A stretch of DNA of 64,000 nt, taken from Allium sativum. Taxonomy: Eukaryota > Streptophyta > Magnoliopsida > Asparagales > Amaryllidaceae. The notes under the pieces were generated by a model. The model searched no databases, was not told the origin of the DNA, and was given only the letters and a program-made list of their open reading frames with translations. Of this stretch, positions 12,201 through 25,330 are shown piece after piece; the stretch's first letter is position 1, and each line of letters begins with the position of its first letter. The position numbers were made by a program, and so were the translations under genes. The stretch is from assembly GCA_030737875.1 (NCBI GenBank), contig CM060921.1, positions 404,156,192-404,220,191 on the forward strand, read 5' to 3'.

Positions 12201-15200
12201 ATTCAAATTCGTTTCAATTCAATTCAAATTCAAATTCGTTTCAATTCAAATTGATTTCAATTTAATTTCGATTCGAATTCAATTAAATTTCAGTTCGTTT
12301 TCAATTCAACTTGAATTTGTTTTATATTCAATTCCATTCGAAGTCCTTTTATATTCAATTCAAATTCGTTTTCTTTTCAATTCGAATTTGCTATAATATT
12401 CATTTCAATTTGAATAAAATCGATATAAATATCGTTCACGTCAAAATGGCGCAAAACTAATCAACAGAGCTTTATATTTTTCACAACTTCTTTATTCTAT
12501 TCAACAAATGAATATTTTTCCCATTCAACACATGAATCTATATTTCTTTCAACACACGACTAATCTCAACACATGAGTGCTGTCAACACATCACTATTGT
12601 TGTTATGTAAAATATTTTATAAAACTATGGTATCTATCATTTGATTTTAATTAGACTCCACCGTGAAGTAGATTCTAATGGTAAATATGATAAAGATGTA
12701 ATTTATTTTATTTAAAATATTTTACTCAACACATGAATAGTTTCAACACATGATCATCGTCAACACATGACTATTTTTATATTCAACACATGAATTTTCT
12801 TTTATAATATTCATTATTTTCCCGATTGGAATGAGGCCCAATCAATCACCATATAATGTTCATTATATGGATTTCCATACATCACACGTATATAATAGCA
12901 TTGAAAAATAATCAACCATCAACCAAAGTGCACTACACTGTATAAGCATCAAATATAGATATCTGACGCTTATAACAGCCTGTCAATCGATCGATCGACA
13001 TATTTAATCAATCAGGATGAGTGAACTTCAAATTTCATCCCAACACCCGTGTGGGGTTTCAAACAATGAAACACAGATTTTATTTGTGCAGTTGGGCGAC
13101 ATGTAAAATTTATCGACCCAATCGATATCAGTCAAATCAGTGTATATAAACAAATCGGCCGATTTGTTTATAAATATTCATTTATCCACTTTCACGTCAA
13201 AAATTATATTTTTAACGATAAACATTTTTGTTTTAACACATGAATTTCTATTCAGTTCATTTATTCAATAAAATGATATTCTTATTTTTCTAACATATTT
13301 TAGAAAATTTCGGCGGCATAACGGCACGATACTAGAAACGGAACAAGGCCTAGCCTTATCCCCGGTCTAGTGAAGGCCCACGCCGTTCACACATCAATCA
13401 AATCCATTCCGTATCACCAAAAAATTCAATTCAAACCAATTAGACTAACTAACTACACAATCGAACAATTTAACAAACAAGTCATCCATGGTCTGTGGAT
13501 GACGGGTGTCGGGTGCTACTAAGCACCGTCTGCATCCTAGTATATATATATAACTAGAAAAAGAGAATTTGAGTGAGAAGTTCTCACCGAAAGCTATCCA
13601 ATACCACGCCACTCCTATTGTAGAGATCTTCGTCGTTCTCGCCTTTTCTTCTTCTTTGTTGCCCATAGCCACTACATATATAAAAATCACACATTTTTAT
13701 ATTTTGATGTCTTTAAAATAAAAATCACATTTTTATTTATTCACTTTCAATTTAAAAATCATATTTTTATAATTACTTCATATATTTAGAAATCGAATTT
13801 TTACTATGCTATTCAATATATAAAAATCAAATTTTTACTACGATGTTCAATATATAAAGATCTCGCCTTTTTAAATATAAAGACTTCATCTTTACAAAAA
13901 TATAGATTTTCACCTTTATAAAAATCACCACTTTATTTCAACGTATATAAAATAAAAATCAGATTTTTATTTCGTTACATATACAAAGATGATATTTTTA
14001 TATTCTCTATCTCATAAAGATTATATTTTTAATCCACTACATAAGTAAAAATCAAATTTTTATCGCTACTACTTCATATAGAAAAATTATATTTTTACAT
14101 TGCTAAAAATCACGTCTTTATATCATGAAAAATCATATCTTTCCTACATGAAAAATCTCCTCTTTATGTTTTTAAAAATCTGTTCTTTTGCATTTTAAAA
14201 ATCTGTTCTTTTGCATTACATAAAAATCTGTTTGAAAATCAAATATAAATCAGTTTTAAAACAAATAGAATTTAGTTTTTAGACTAAATTAAAATGAGTT
14301 TTTAAATTAAATAATAAAGAAAAACATAAAACTCACCCTGTAATTTTCGCCACAGAATCGAAGCTAGGGGGGTTTCACCTTCTTCGGAGGGGGCTTCGGG
14401 TGGCTCGAGGGTGGGCTTCGGGGCTCACGGCGGCGCCAGGGGGAGTGCGGGTTCGGGTCTAGGGGGGTGCGGCGCGTCGAGGTGGTGGAGGAGACGAAGT
14501 AGCGGCGGCGCAGCACAGGAGGCGGGGGGCTGTCGCGTTCGTCGAGGAGGGGAAGCAAGGGCGGCGGCGAACGCCTGGAGGCGGCGGCTTCTCAAGGAGG
14601 AGCGATTTGTTTTTTTTTCCTTTTTTTTATTTCTGTTCGAATGAATCGAAAAATAAGGGGGGGGTATATGAGAATTTATATATTTTAATATTATTTTAAT
14701 TTTTAATTCAAAAAGTTGACTTTCACATACGACCTCTAAACGAGGCCCACCGCCTGTCATCCATTGCGTTTCACCCCCATTCCGAACACAATGCGATATG
14801 TATCGTAGGTTGATTTGATCATTACAATCAGTTTCCGTTAAATTTACGTTTAAATCACTACATTGAATTTTAAACGTACATTTCAAATTACCGGGGGCAC
14901 ATATTAACTCTAAAAATTCCATAAAAATATTTTCTAGCTTCGTATTGACGATACGGTCCTAACAAAACTAGTTTCGTCGAATTCTGAGACCGTTTGAAAA
15001 ATGGCCAATCTCCAGTCGATTAAAATCAACTGAAACCGGTCAAACGCGTTTTCCTTTGCCACGCTCACATATTGATTCGAAAAATTATGAAATTTGGAAT
15101 CTAACTATAATTTGACACTGCGGATCCAACAAAAGTGGTTTCGTCGAAATCCGAGGTCATTTGCAAAATGTCCATTTTTAAGGGCCTGAATTCCATAGCG

Positions 15201-15578
15201 ACTATTCAGAATTTTCAACTGGACATATCTTTTGATTCCCGCTATGAAATCTTGATCTTTCGGATTCGTTGGAAAGATATCATCATTTAGATCCTATCAT
15301 TTTTGGTTTCACTAAAATCCGGATTGTTTTGCACCCGGTACATTCAATTGAAGTTTGAAATCGAATTATCGAACTACCGCGCCATTTTCAATTCCTTTTA
15401 TAATTATATATAAATAATTATATTCTAACGACGGTCTATATAAATATACACGTTCTAATTCTATTCAAAATAAATTTCTCGTCAATTTTATTTAAAATAA
15501 TCTAATTTAAATGTTCAAAATTCACTAAAATTGCCAAAATAAAAATTTTAAACTGGCCCAGATTTTCGGGTTATTACA
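9217..15578 (-). repeat. Family A LTR, complete copy 2 (6362 bp)
   Basis: Same termini and internal order as 1790-8177. Distinguishing changes include two copies (not three) of the 25-bp AAAAATCTGTTC repeat and a different GC-rich block sequence near 14500. The reading frames of the GC-rich block differ from the other copies, which argues against it being a protein gene. Confidence 0.9.
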
Positions 15579-16486
15579 ATCTCCCCCACTTAAAACTTTT
15601 CGTCCCCGAAAAGGAACAAAGTCGAAAGTGGTTTGATCAATCAACTCTACGTTCGATCTGGCTTGCCTTCTCCAACTTTTCAGTTTCTGAGAATTTTCAA
15701 ATTTTCAAAAATTTGGCTAACACCCTAAATTTTCGAAAAATTTCGCCATAACCTCCCCTGCACCGGGAGCATCGGGGAATTTCAAATAGCTTCCCCGGTC
15801 CTTCAGATCTCAAAAAGAAAAAGAAAAAGCCAAGCGGCTAGCCAATAGGCTAGCCAATAGGCTCATAAAATCATCATCACCCAAACAAAACAGTAAATTA
15901 TGTAGTAAACATGTACCTATTTGTCGGGCAAACAAACTTTATTCTTCGGCTCTAGCCTCCTTGCTATGACCTGTTCAATGTAAGTATATGTATATGCAAG
16001 CAAATGCGACCAATTATCAATACAATTCAATATTTGATTATATTAGGCTAAATGGTTAAAATTATCAAACAAATGAACAAACAACACAAACATCAATCAA
16101 TTAGTGGATTAGAGTTTCAAATTCATAATTTTGATATATATACAAAAAATCATGTTTTTGATGCCAATTCACAACAAATGCGTTCTAGCTATATTGGTTT
16201 TGGTTCTCACACCAGTCTAATGGAAATATATAGATATCACACCTTCGAAACACGAATATGAATACTGATGATGTGGCCACATCACCAGAATTATCCCCGG
16301 GTGTCTAGAATGTGACTCTATATCTATCCAGTATATTAAAACTTCGACTATACGTTCATGACGCGTATACGCGAAATCTATATATACTCGATTGTCCATA
16401 TTCAAAATAAATAAATATTCAAATACGTATAAAACGATTTAAATTTTTAAAACAAAATTGTTTTCATTTGAAAAATATACTCTTCA

Positions 16487-16527
16487 CACTCGTTCTAGGA
16501 TACTACTGATCCTATCTCTAACGAGTT
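16487..16527 (-). ncRNA. Stem-loop downstream of PBS, A unit 3
   Basis: Same pairing as the unit 1 stem-loop, sequence unchanged. Confidence 0.62.
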
Positions 16528-16614
16528 ATTCTAATTGGATATTCCTAATCCAATATCTGATGAATTCTTTCGTATGGTTCTAATGTGTCTTGTTCTCGAG
16601 CTCTGTAAACCAAA

Positions 16615-16626
16615 GCTCTGATACCA
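16615..16626 (-). other. Primer-binding site (tRNA-iMet), A unit 3
   Basis: Minus-strand TGGTATCAGAGC, 3 nt from the LTR end at 16630. Confidence 0.92.
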
Positions 16627-16629
16627 AAC

Positions 16630-19600
16630 TGAGACGACCCGAACTTCCCCGTGAAGGAAAGCACGGATAGAATTGAGGACAAGACAAAATAGAACGCAAA
16701 CAGAAGAACATTTCATTGTATATTACAACAATGCATCAGATTACAAGAACATACAGAGTATAAATGAATAAATTACATTCGACAAATATCAGAGATTACA
16801 ATAAATTACAAAGTAGCGGAAAATAATACAAAATCACAACTAGAAGTGATACACGGATACAGAGCTTTCCGAGCATCGTTCCAGTTGTAAATCAGGACCC
16901 TGTGAATATAAATCTGCAAAACCAAAACTACTAGCTGCCCGTGCGGAAAATAGGGGCACCCAGAGTTTAGGTTAAAACAATAAACTCCAGGTCAGTCATG
17001 GGACTGGTGTGAGAACTAAAACAGTTATTAATATTGGTTTTAAAGTTAGGTAAATCAAGGGACCACGCCGTATAACACGGAACGGGTTTCCTCCCAAGAA
17101 TACCAGTGCATAGAACAAACAGCGCGATGCTAAATAAAGAAAAATGAAGCTGTTATAAGACCCAGGTCCCATCACACAATGCAACGCAAGCTGGAGGATA
17201 GGGTTTTTACCTTATAACAGCCAAAGCATGCTTGATACGTTTAAAACACATTATTTGATACTACAATAAGTGTATAGTGTCAAAACAATTCAAATCATAA
17301 ATATCAATCATAGGCGGCATGGGTACCATCTATCATGTCGCCATACTAGTTCTACAATTAAAACCGCAATACACGTATTGGAAATCGGATTTCCGTCATG
17401 AGTCGAGGCAAGGGGAAAGCTTCTCTCCGCGTTCGAGACACTCTAGCAAATGTACCAGGACCCCACTATGATCCTTGGATCTTCAGGGCCGGTCCTCTCT
17501 TACTTTTGAGGATTAATTATTCCTGAACACACGTTTCCCGGTCCTTACAGACCTATATCCGAGGCGCCTCATATCCAACAACCACACAGGTGAAAAGTAT
17601 ATAAATGTCAGGGCTGGTAGGTCACTGACACCACCCTAGCTAGAAAGAAACGTCGTGCTCTCCCTGCAGTCACTATCCCGTTTTTGACTCATACCGAGGT
17701 GTGAGGCTCGCGAATTCACGCTATACACAAAGCTACGCCACACAGGCCGTGCTTTGATCATCAACCACAAGACTTTGCTTTTCAACAGAAGCCCTGATCA
17801 ATTGCCACTTACGCGTGCCACATTGGCAATTCACTCCATGCGACTGATGTCCATCGATATACAACCTCTGAGCTCGTACATCTCAGAGAAGGGCGTTAAG
17901 CAAGAGAATAAATTCTCCGCCGCCAAACAGATGTATATTTAATAGAGATCAATCAACACAGAATAAAATCCAATGTCAGACACATAATCCATTTACAAGT
18001 TCGTTCTGGGTCTGAACGAAACCGGAGGCACTTTCCTCGCATATCCATGCATCTCCAAGTACGTCTGGACGATCACCAACTGTTTCCCTCATCCTGGGTG
18101 TACAACCCAATCAAGATCATCAGTAATCCCCCAAACGATGTGAAGACTTCCGTTCTTCAACCACCGTCTTCATCTTCGACATCTCGTCGAATCGGTTATT
18201 CAGAATGGGTATAAACCCGGCCTTTCTGAATAACCCACGTATATAATAAATGAATGTTACACAAACACAACAAACGCCTCATTCCAATTCAGAATATTCT
18301 TTTATTCACAAAAACACATTCTTTGGGAAATGTTCCCATTAATTTTATCCAAGATAAATTCTTCTAAATTTATTCTATAATCTTCCTTTGGATATCATTT
18401 CAAACTAGTCGGGATTAACGAACCACACCGAAGTAATTATTTAGTTTATTTCCCAATCCCAACCTATATATCCCATGGAGAAAACTGGTAATACTCCACA
18501 TCTAACACCACGGTGTTATCGGTAAAATTAATTACCATTTCACGTTCAAATCTAATTAAAGATTTAACTATCGCTTTGGAGCAAAACTGGTGGTACTCCA
18601 TTCTCGATCACCTTTCAAATTTGATAATTTAAATTATCAATTCACATTTTTAATCTAATTAAAGGTTCATTAAAACTCTACTTAGTTCTAATCTTTTCAA
18701 AAATCAACATCTTGCCTTTAACTGGGTTAAAGAACCAATGTCATCTAAAACACGATCCACGATAAACCCAAATCACATTTGATATTAAATACAAGGCTCT
18801 GAATAGAAAATATATCGGCTTATATTCAATATCAAATTCTGAAACCAACAAATATCATATTGGAAATAACGATATAAAATATATCTTTCAAATTCCCATA
18901 ACAATATTTGTTTAGTCACGAAATCCAACATCGAAATATTCCGAAGATAATTTCGATTCAGCTCCAGTCCAATCCACGTATTGGGAATATTGATTACTTT
19001 TAAAATCACTTTCAAATTCAATTTATTTATTTTAAAAATAAATTGATTTCAATTCTAGTTCAAAACTAGTTCATTTCGATAAAAATCTATTTTTGTCTTT
19101 TCAAATGTGGAATTCTTCAGCCCAATTCTTTCCAATTCACATATTTTGATTTTACACAAATTATAGATATTTTTAATAATTTTATCAAGGCCCGTACAGT
19201 CGATTTCCATCAACGGCCATCGAACTGCACTTACAGCGACCTTTTCTGAAATTGATTTGGACATAATTCCAAATCCAACCATTAGATTTCAAATTTCTAA
19301 TATTCATTGGAAAGCTCTTTTCGATACGAACCCAACGGTTCCGGTTTTAGGAGAATCCGACGGTCGGATCTCCCGCAATGTCCGTTTGAAATAAATGGTC
19401 GAAATTCACGAACTGCCGCGGCGCGGCGCGTTCTATTCAGGCCATTATATAATATATATAATATATATAATATATATTTCGTCGATTTCTATTTAAAACG
19501 AATTTTATAAATCGTTTTAAATTCGTTTCTAAAACAATTCAACTTCTACATTCAATTTCAAATCGATTTGATTTCAATTCAACTCGAATTCATTTCCATT

Positions 19601-22600
19601 TTATTTAATTCAAATTCAAATTCGTTTCAATTCAATTCAAATTCAAATTCGTTTCAATTCAAATTGATTTCAATTTAATTTCGATTCGAATTCAATTAAA
19701 TTTCAGTTTGTTTTCAATTCAACTTGAATTTGTTTTATATTCAATTCCATTCGAAGTCCTTTTGTATTCAATTCAAATTCGTTTTCTTTTCAATTCGAAT
19801 TTGCTATAATATTCATTTCAATTTGAATAAAATCGATATAAATATCGTTCACGTCAAAATGGCGCAAAACTAATCAACACGGCTTTATATTTTTCACAAC
19901 TTCTTTATTCTATTCAACAAATGAATATTTTTCCCATTCAACACATGAATCTATATTTCTTTCAACACACGACTAATCTCAACACATGAGTGTTGTCAAC
20001 ACATCACTATTGTTGTTATGTAAAATATTTTATAAAACTATGGTATCTATCATTTGATTTTAATTAGACTCCACCGTGAAGTAGATTCTAATGGTAAATA
20101 TGATAAAGATGTAATTTATTTTATTTAAAATATTTTACTCAACACATGAATAGTTTCAACACATGACTATTTTTATATTCAACACATGAATTTTCTTTTA
20201 TAATATTCATTATTTTCCCGATTGGAATGAGGCCCAATCAATCACCATATAATGTTCATTATATGGATTTCCATACATCACACTTATATAATAGCATTGA
20301 AAAATAATCAACCATCAACCAAAGTGCACTACACTGTATAAGCATCAAATATAGATATCTGACGCTTATAACAGCCTGTCAATCGATCGATCGACATATT
20401 TAATCAATCAGGATGAGTGAACTTCAAATTTCATCCTAACACCCGTGTGGGGTTTCAAACAATCAAACACAGATTTTATTTGTGCAGTTGGGCGACGTGT
20501 AAAATTTATCGACCCAATCAATATCAATCAAATCAGTGTATATAAACAAATCGGCCGATTTGTTTATAAATATTCATTTATCCACTTTCACGTCAAAAAT
20601 TATATTTTTAACGATAAACATTTTTGTTTTAACACATGAATTTCTATTCAGTTCATTTATTCAATAAAATGATATTCTTATTTTTCTAACATATTTTAGA
20701 AAATTTCGGCGGCATAACGGCACGATACTAGAAATGGAACAAGGCCTAGCCTTATCCCCGGTCTAGTGAAGGCCCACGCCATTCACACATCAATCAAATC
20801 CATTCCGTATCACCAAACAATTCAATTCAAACCAATTAGACTAACTAACTACACAATCGAACAATTTAACAAACAAGTCATCCATGATCTGTGGATAACG
20901 GTGGATAACGGGTGTCGGGTGCTACTAAGCACCGTCTGCATCCTAGTATATACATATAACTAGAAAAAGAGAATTTGAGTGAGAAGTTCTCACCGAAAGC
21001 TATCCAATACCACGACACTCCTATTGTAGAGATCTTCGTCATTCTCGCCTTTTCTTCTTCTTTTTTGCCCCTAGCCACTACATATATAAAAATCACACAT
21101 TTTTATATTTTGATGTCTTTAAAATAAAAATCAAATTTTTATTTATTCACTTTCAATTTAAAAATCATATTTTTATAATTACTTCATATATTTAGAAATC
21201 GAATTTTTACTATGCTATTCAATATATAAAAATCAAATTTTTACTACGATGTTCAATATATAAAGATCTCGCCTTTTTAAATATAAAGACTTCATCTTTA
21301 CAAAAATATAGATTTTCACCTTTATAAAAATCACCACTTTATTTCAACGTATATAAAATAAAAATCAGATTTTTATTTCGCTACATATACAAAGATGATA
21401 TTTTTATATTCTCTATCTCATAAAGATTATATTTTTAATCCACTACATTAGTAAAAATCAAATTTTTATCGCTACTACTTCATATAGAAAAATTATATTT
21501 TTACATTGCTAAAAATCACGTCTTTATATCATGAAAAATCATATCTTTCCTACATGAAAAATCTCATCTTTATGTTTTTAAAAATCTGTTCTTTTGCATT
21601 TTAAAAATCTGTTCTTTTGCATTTTAAAAATATGTTCTTTTGCATTACATAAAAATCTATTCTTTTGCATTACATAAAAATCTGTTTGAAAATCAAATAT
21701 AAATCAGTTTTAAAACAAATAGAATTTAGTTTTTAGACTAAATTAAAATGAGTTTTTACATTAAATAATAAAAAAAAACATAAAACTCACCCTGTAATTT
21801 TCGCCACAGAATCGAAGCTAGGGGGGTTTAACCTTCGTCGGAGGGGGCTTCGGGTGGCTCGAGGGTGGGCTTTGCGGCTCACGGCGGCGCCAGGGGGAGT
21901 GCGGGTTCGGGTCTAGGGGGGTGCGGCGCGTCGAGGTGGTGGAGGAGACGAAGTAGCGGCGGCGCAGCACAGGAGGGGGTGGCGGCTGTCGCGTTTGTCA
22001 AGGAGGGGAAGCAAGGGCGGCGGCGAACGCCTGGAGGCGGCGGCTTCTCGAGGAGGAGCGATTTTTTTTTTCCTTTTTTTTTCTGTTCGAATGAATCGAA
22101 AAATAAGGGGGGGTATATGAGAATTTATATATTTTAATATTATTTTAATTTTTAATTCAAAAAGTTGACTTTCACATACGACCTCTAAACGAGGCCCACC
22201 GCCTGTCGTCCATAGCGTTTCACCCCCATTCCGAACACAATGGGATATGTATCGTAGGTTGATTTGATCGTTACAATCAGTTTCCGTTAAATTTACGTTT
22301 AAATCACTACATTGAATTTTAAACGTACATTTCAAATTACCGGGGGCACATATTAACTCTAAAAATTCCATAAAAATATTTTCTAGCTTCGTATTGACGA
22401 TACGGTCCTAACAAAACTAGTTTCGTCGAATTCTGAGACCATTTGAAAAATGGCCAATTTCCAGTCGATTAAAATCAACTAAAACCGGTCAAACGCGTTT
22501 TTCTTTGCCACGCTCACATATTGATTCGAAAAATTATGAAATTTGGAATCTAACTATAATTTGACACTGCGGATCCAACAAAAGTGGTTTCGTCGAAATC

Positions 22601-23027
22601 CGAGGTCATTTGCAAAATGTCCATTTTTAAGGGCCTGAATTCCATAGCGACTATTCAGAATTTTCAACTGGACATATCTTTTGATTCCCGCTATGAAATC
22701 TTGATCTTTCGGATTCGTTGGAAAGATATCATCATTTAGATCCTATCATTTTTGGTTTCACTAAAATCCGGATTGTTTTGCACCCGGTACATTCAATTGA
22801 AGTTTGAAATCGAATTATCGAACTACCACGCCATTTTCAATTCCTTTTATAATTATATATAAATATTTATATTCTAACGACGGTCTATATAAATATACAC
22901 GTTCTAATTCTATTCAAAATAAATTTCTCGTCAATTTTATTTAAAATAATCTATTTTAAATGTTCAAAATTCACTAAAATTGCCAAAATAAAAATTTTAA
23001 ACTGGCCCAGATTTTCGGGTTATTACA
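16630..23027 (-). repeat. Family A LTR, complete copy 3 (6398 bp)
   Basis: Full-length LTR with the same termini. It has four copies of the 25-bp repeat (21580-21685). After its end at 23027 only three bases of A internal sequence (ATC) remain before family B sequence starts, so the next internal region has been lost. Confidence 0.9.
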
Positions 23028-23031
23028 ATCG
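23028..23031. other. Breakpoint between A array and truncated B element
   Basis: A-type sequence continues 3 nt past the LTR end, then B sequence begins at a point equivalent to position 29225 of the other B LTR, i.e. about 144 bp inside the B LTR. Neither side has an element terminus or a target-site duplication, so this is a deletion or rearrangement junction rather than an insertion boundary. Confidence 0.8.
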
Positions 23032-23295
23032 GAGTCCGTATGACCCAGTTAAGGCCCAACGAAGTTTCACGAAAATTCAAATCCGAAAACAGATTTGAAA
23101 TTCAACCCAAAAAGAGAGGCGGGAAAACTCCCGCCAGAGTCGACATGGGTGTCGACCCCTGGGTCGACCCCCCCTATAGAAACCCGACCTAGTGCACCTG
23201 CTTGTCATGTTGGCTCGGTTTTGGAGGCTTGTGACGATTTTGGATGGCTTGGATTCGATATAGGGTTAATCCTATGGCCCAAAATGCTCCTAAAC

Positions 23296-23305
23296 TCTAT
23301 AAAAT
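23296..23305 (+). promoter_or_regulatory. TATA box in B 5' LTR
   Basis: TCTATAAAAT, a good plant TATA match, kept in the 3' LTR at 29513-29522. It suggests transcription starts about 30 bp on, giving U3 of ~0.46 kb and R/U5 of nearly 4 kb. Confidence 0.55.
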
Positions 23306-23365
23306 GACCCTAAACCCCTAACCTAAATCACTCAAACTCTCTCATGCCACGAAGTGCTGCCCAAA

Positions 23366-23578
23366 TGCCAAGTGATCATGGCCTCCATCTCCAACTCCAA
23401 GAGACTATGCATGCAAATCGGATCCGAATCGAAAGGTGCAAGCTTGCAACACCAAATCGAGGCTCGATCAACGTTGCTACGACGATTTCATGACGGTTCT
23501 TCATCAAAGGAGCCACCTTTCTTCGTCACTAAGATGCATAATCCTTCCATAAGCCTCGCTATGTAAGTTCTAGCTACT
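23366..23578 (+). other. B leader: short open frame running into a splice-donor-like site
   Basis: Downstream of the TATA box, a 70-codon frame (start in use upstream at 23354; ATGGCC at 23378) reaches a TAA that lies within GTAAGT (23573-23578). The same frame survives in the 3' LTR (29572-29784) with a few amino-acid differences. It resembles no protein I know. It could be a leader exon spliced to downstream sequence, or chance openness of LTR sequence. Confidence 0.3.
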
Positions 23579-23829
23579 TGTAGATTCTAACGGTGGTTCT
23601 AATGTGACATGGGATAAAATGCGATGAAACATAAGTATGCTAGCTTATGTGAACCTAAATTTGCCCCTTTTCTATGATCTATGACCTTGGGCTAAGTTGT
23701 AGCGACTTAATCATGCCATTCATGTTATGTTTTACCTAGTATATCTTGCAAGTTTGAATCTTTATCTATGAAATGTTAGCATGAAACTTTGGGAACCACT
23801 TGACTTGTGAAACATGGGCAAAGACTTGA

Positions 23830-24060
23830 CTTTGGGGCTTATGCATGTTTGTGGCCAAATTACCTTAGAATGCTATGCATGTTTGTGGCCAAATTCACTT
23901 ATGATACTATGCATATTTGTGGCCAAATTCCCTTATGACACTATGCATGTTTGCGGCCAAATTCCCTTATGACACAGTGCATGCTTCCCTTATGACACTA
24001 TGCATGCTTGTGGCCAAATCCCCTTATGATACTATGCATGTTTGTGGCCAATATGTTGGC
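23830..24060 (+). repeat. ~40-bp tandem repeats (ATGCATGTTTGTGGCCAAAT) in B LTR
   Basis: About six copies of a unit built on CTATGCATGTTTGTGGCCAAATTCCCTTATGACA-type words with small internal deletions. The same block is at 30050-30270. The 67-residue open frame over it reflects the repeat period and is not evidence of a gene. Confidence 0.85.
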
Positions 24061-24479
24061 ATAATACCCTACTATGTGACTCGCTTCCACTTGGGTTGGA
24101 AATACGTTTGGGTAGCTTAGGAAAAACGTGGGTATGACATGAAAAACTTGACATGGGGTTTACGTGAGAACATGACATTCATGATACATTTAAATATGGT
24201 CATGACACGTGGGGAAAACATGGAACTTGAACTAGACATGGGTGGGTTGTAAGTGTAATAAGACACTAGACCAAACATGAAAGTGGCCAACTCGAGGTTG
24301 GGTTGAGTTTGTAGCATAAATCTACCCGGACCCGCCCGGCTTAACTAGTGGCTACAAACAATAGGACCCAATGTGGGTAGTTGGTCATGTAGCACTTAAA
24401 ACCCGAGGTTAGACTAGGTTGTGGTGTAAATCTACCCGGACCCGCCCGACTTAACTAGTAACCACAACAAAGTCTAATG

Positions 24480-25330
24480 TGAGAGGTTGAGGTGCATTAA
24501 TCTAATTAATGCCACATGAAAAGGTTAAGTAATTTTGATTAATGACACTTAACCGATATGACACGAATGGGTAGGTTAAGTTAAACCGGACTTGGTTCCT
24601 CAATGACACTTAACCATATAAGACAATTAGGGGATAGGGTTAGGTAACCTACACTGGACTAATCTAAACACGGTAATTAGATGGGGTTAAGTAATCCATA
24701 CTTAACTAATCTAACACAGTAAATTCGATGGGGTTAAGTGATTTACACTTAACTAATCCGACTTGGTAATTAGATGGGGTTAAGTAACTTAGACTTAACT
24801 AATCTAAACATGGTAATTAGATGGGGTTAAGTAACCTTCACTTAACTAATCTTCGATGGGGTTAAGTTAAACACTTAACTAATCTAAACTTGGTAATTCA
24901 ATGAGGTTAAGTAACCAATACTTATCCAACTTAACATGATAATTTAATGGGGTTGAGTATCTTATACTTAACCAATTATACATGATGATTTGATGAGGTT
25001 AAGTAACCTACACTTAACCAATCTAATACGTGGACCTGGTAGGGTTAAGTCACAAGACCTTTTAAATTAGGCTTAACCATTGTAATACGATTAGTGGATA
25101 GGGTTAAGTTAACCTATACTTAACCAATCCGACTCGATAATCTGATGGGATTAAGATAATCTATGCTTAATCAATCTAACATGATAATCTGATAGGTTTA
25201 AGACAAATAAATACTTAACCAATTTGACTTGATAGGGTTAAGTCATGAGCTTCTTTGTACACTTAACCAACTTGTAGGGCTAAACCTTGAACTTAAAAAC
25301 TTAGCCAATCTTGACATGATTCGTAGGTGG
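24480..25330 (+). repeat. Hairpin repeat array GGTTAAGT...ACTTAACC in B 5' LTR
   Basis: About fifteen degenerate units of ~50-60 bp. Each has GGGGTTAAGT followed 5-15 nt later by ACTTAAC(C/T). Most pairs are near-perfect inverted repeats. In several units both arms change together, for example GATTAAG with CTTAATC at 25147-25172 and GGCTAA with TTAGCC at 25277-25305. The counterpart in the 3' LTR is 30698-31550, where one unit is longer. Confidence 0.8.

Larger units (their letters stand above)
15579..16629 (-). mobile_element. Family A internal region, unit 3 (non-coding)
   Basis: This 1051 bp has a purine tract at 15579-15591, stem-loop at 16487-16527 and primer site at 16615-16626. The CCAATAGGCTAG repeat is duplicated near 15840-15862, a variant seen only in this unit. 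No coding capacity. Confidence 0.85.
1..23027 (-). mobile_element. Tandem array of family A LTR retrotransposon (LTR-int-LTR-int-LTR-int-LTR)
   Basis: The same ~7.4 kb sequence recurs three times head to tail, with phases at LTR starts 1790, 9217 and 16630, plus a leading LTR fragment. Read on the minus strand, each period has a purine tract, an LTR beginning TGTAATAACCCG and ending TCTCA, and a tRNA-Met primer site. Adjacent units therefore share one LTR, as expected from unequal recombination between LTRs of tandem or sister copies. Units are nearly identical by eye, differing by scattered substitutions and small repeat-number changes. There is no gag or pol. The left end runs off the window and the right end is cut abruptly at 23027-23030. 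Confidence 0.9.

Noticed and set aside
14425..14922. 165-codon minus-strand open frame across the GC-rich block of A unit 2
   Set aside because: The frame is not kept in the equivalent place in units 1 and 3 (99 and 152 codons with different C-termini), composition is Pro/Arg/Ala from CCG-rich DNA, and it lies wholly within an LTR.
23830..24060. Regular ~40-bp repeats suggestive of a CRISPR array
   Set aside because: Units are contiguous and degenerate with no unique spacers, inside a plant LTR.
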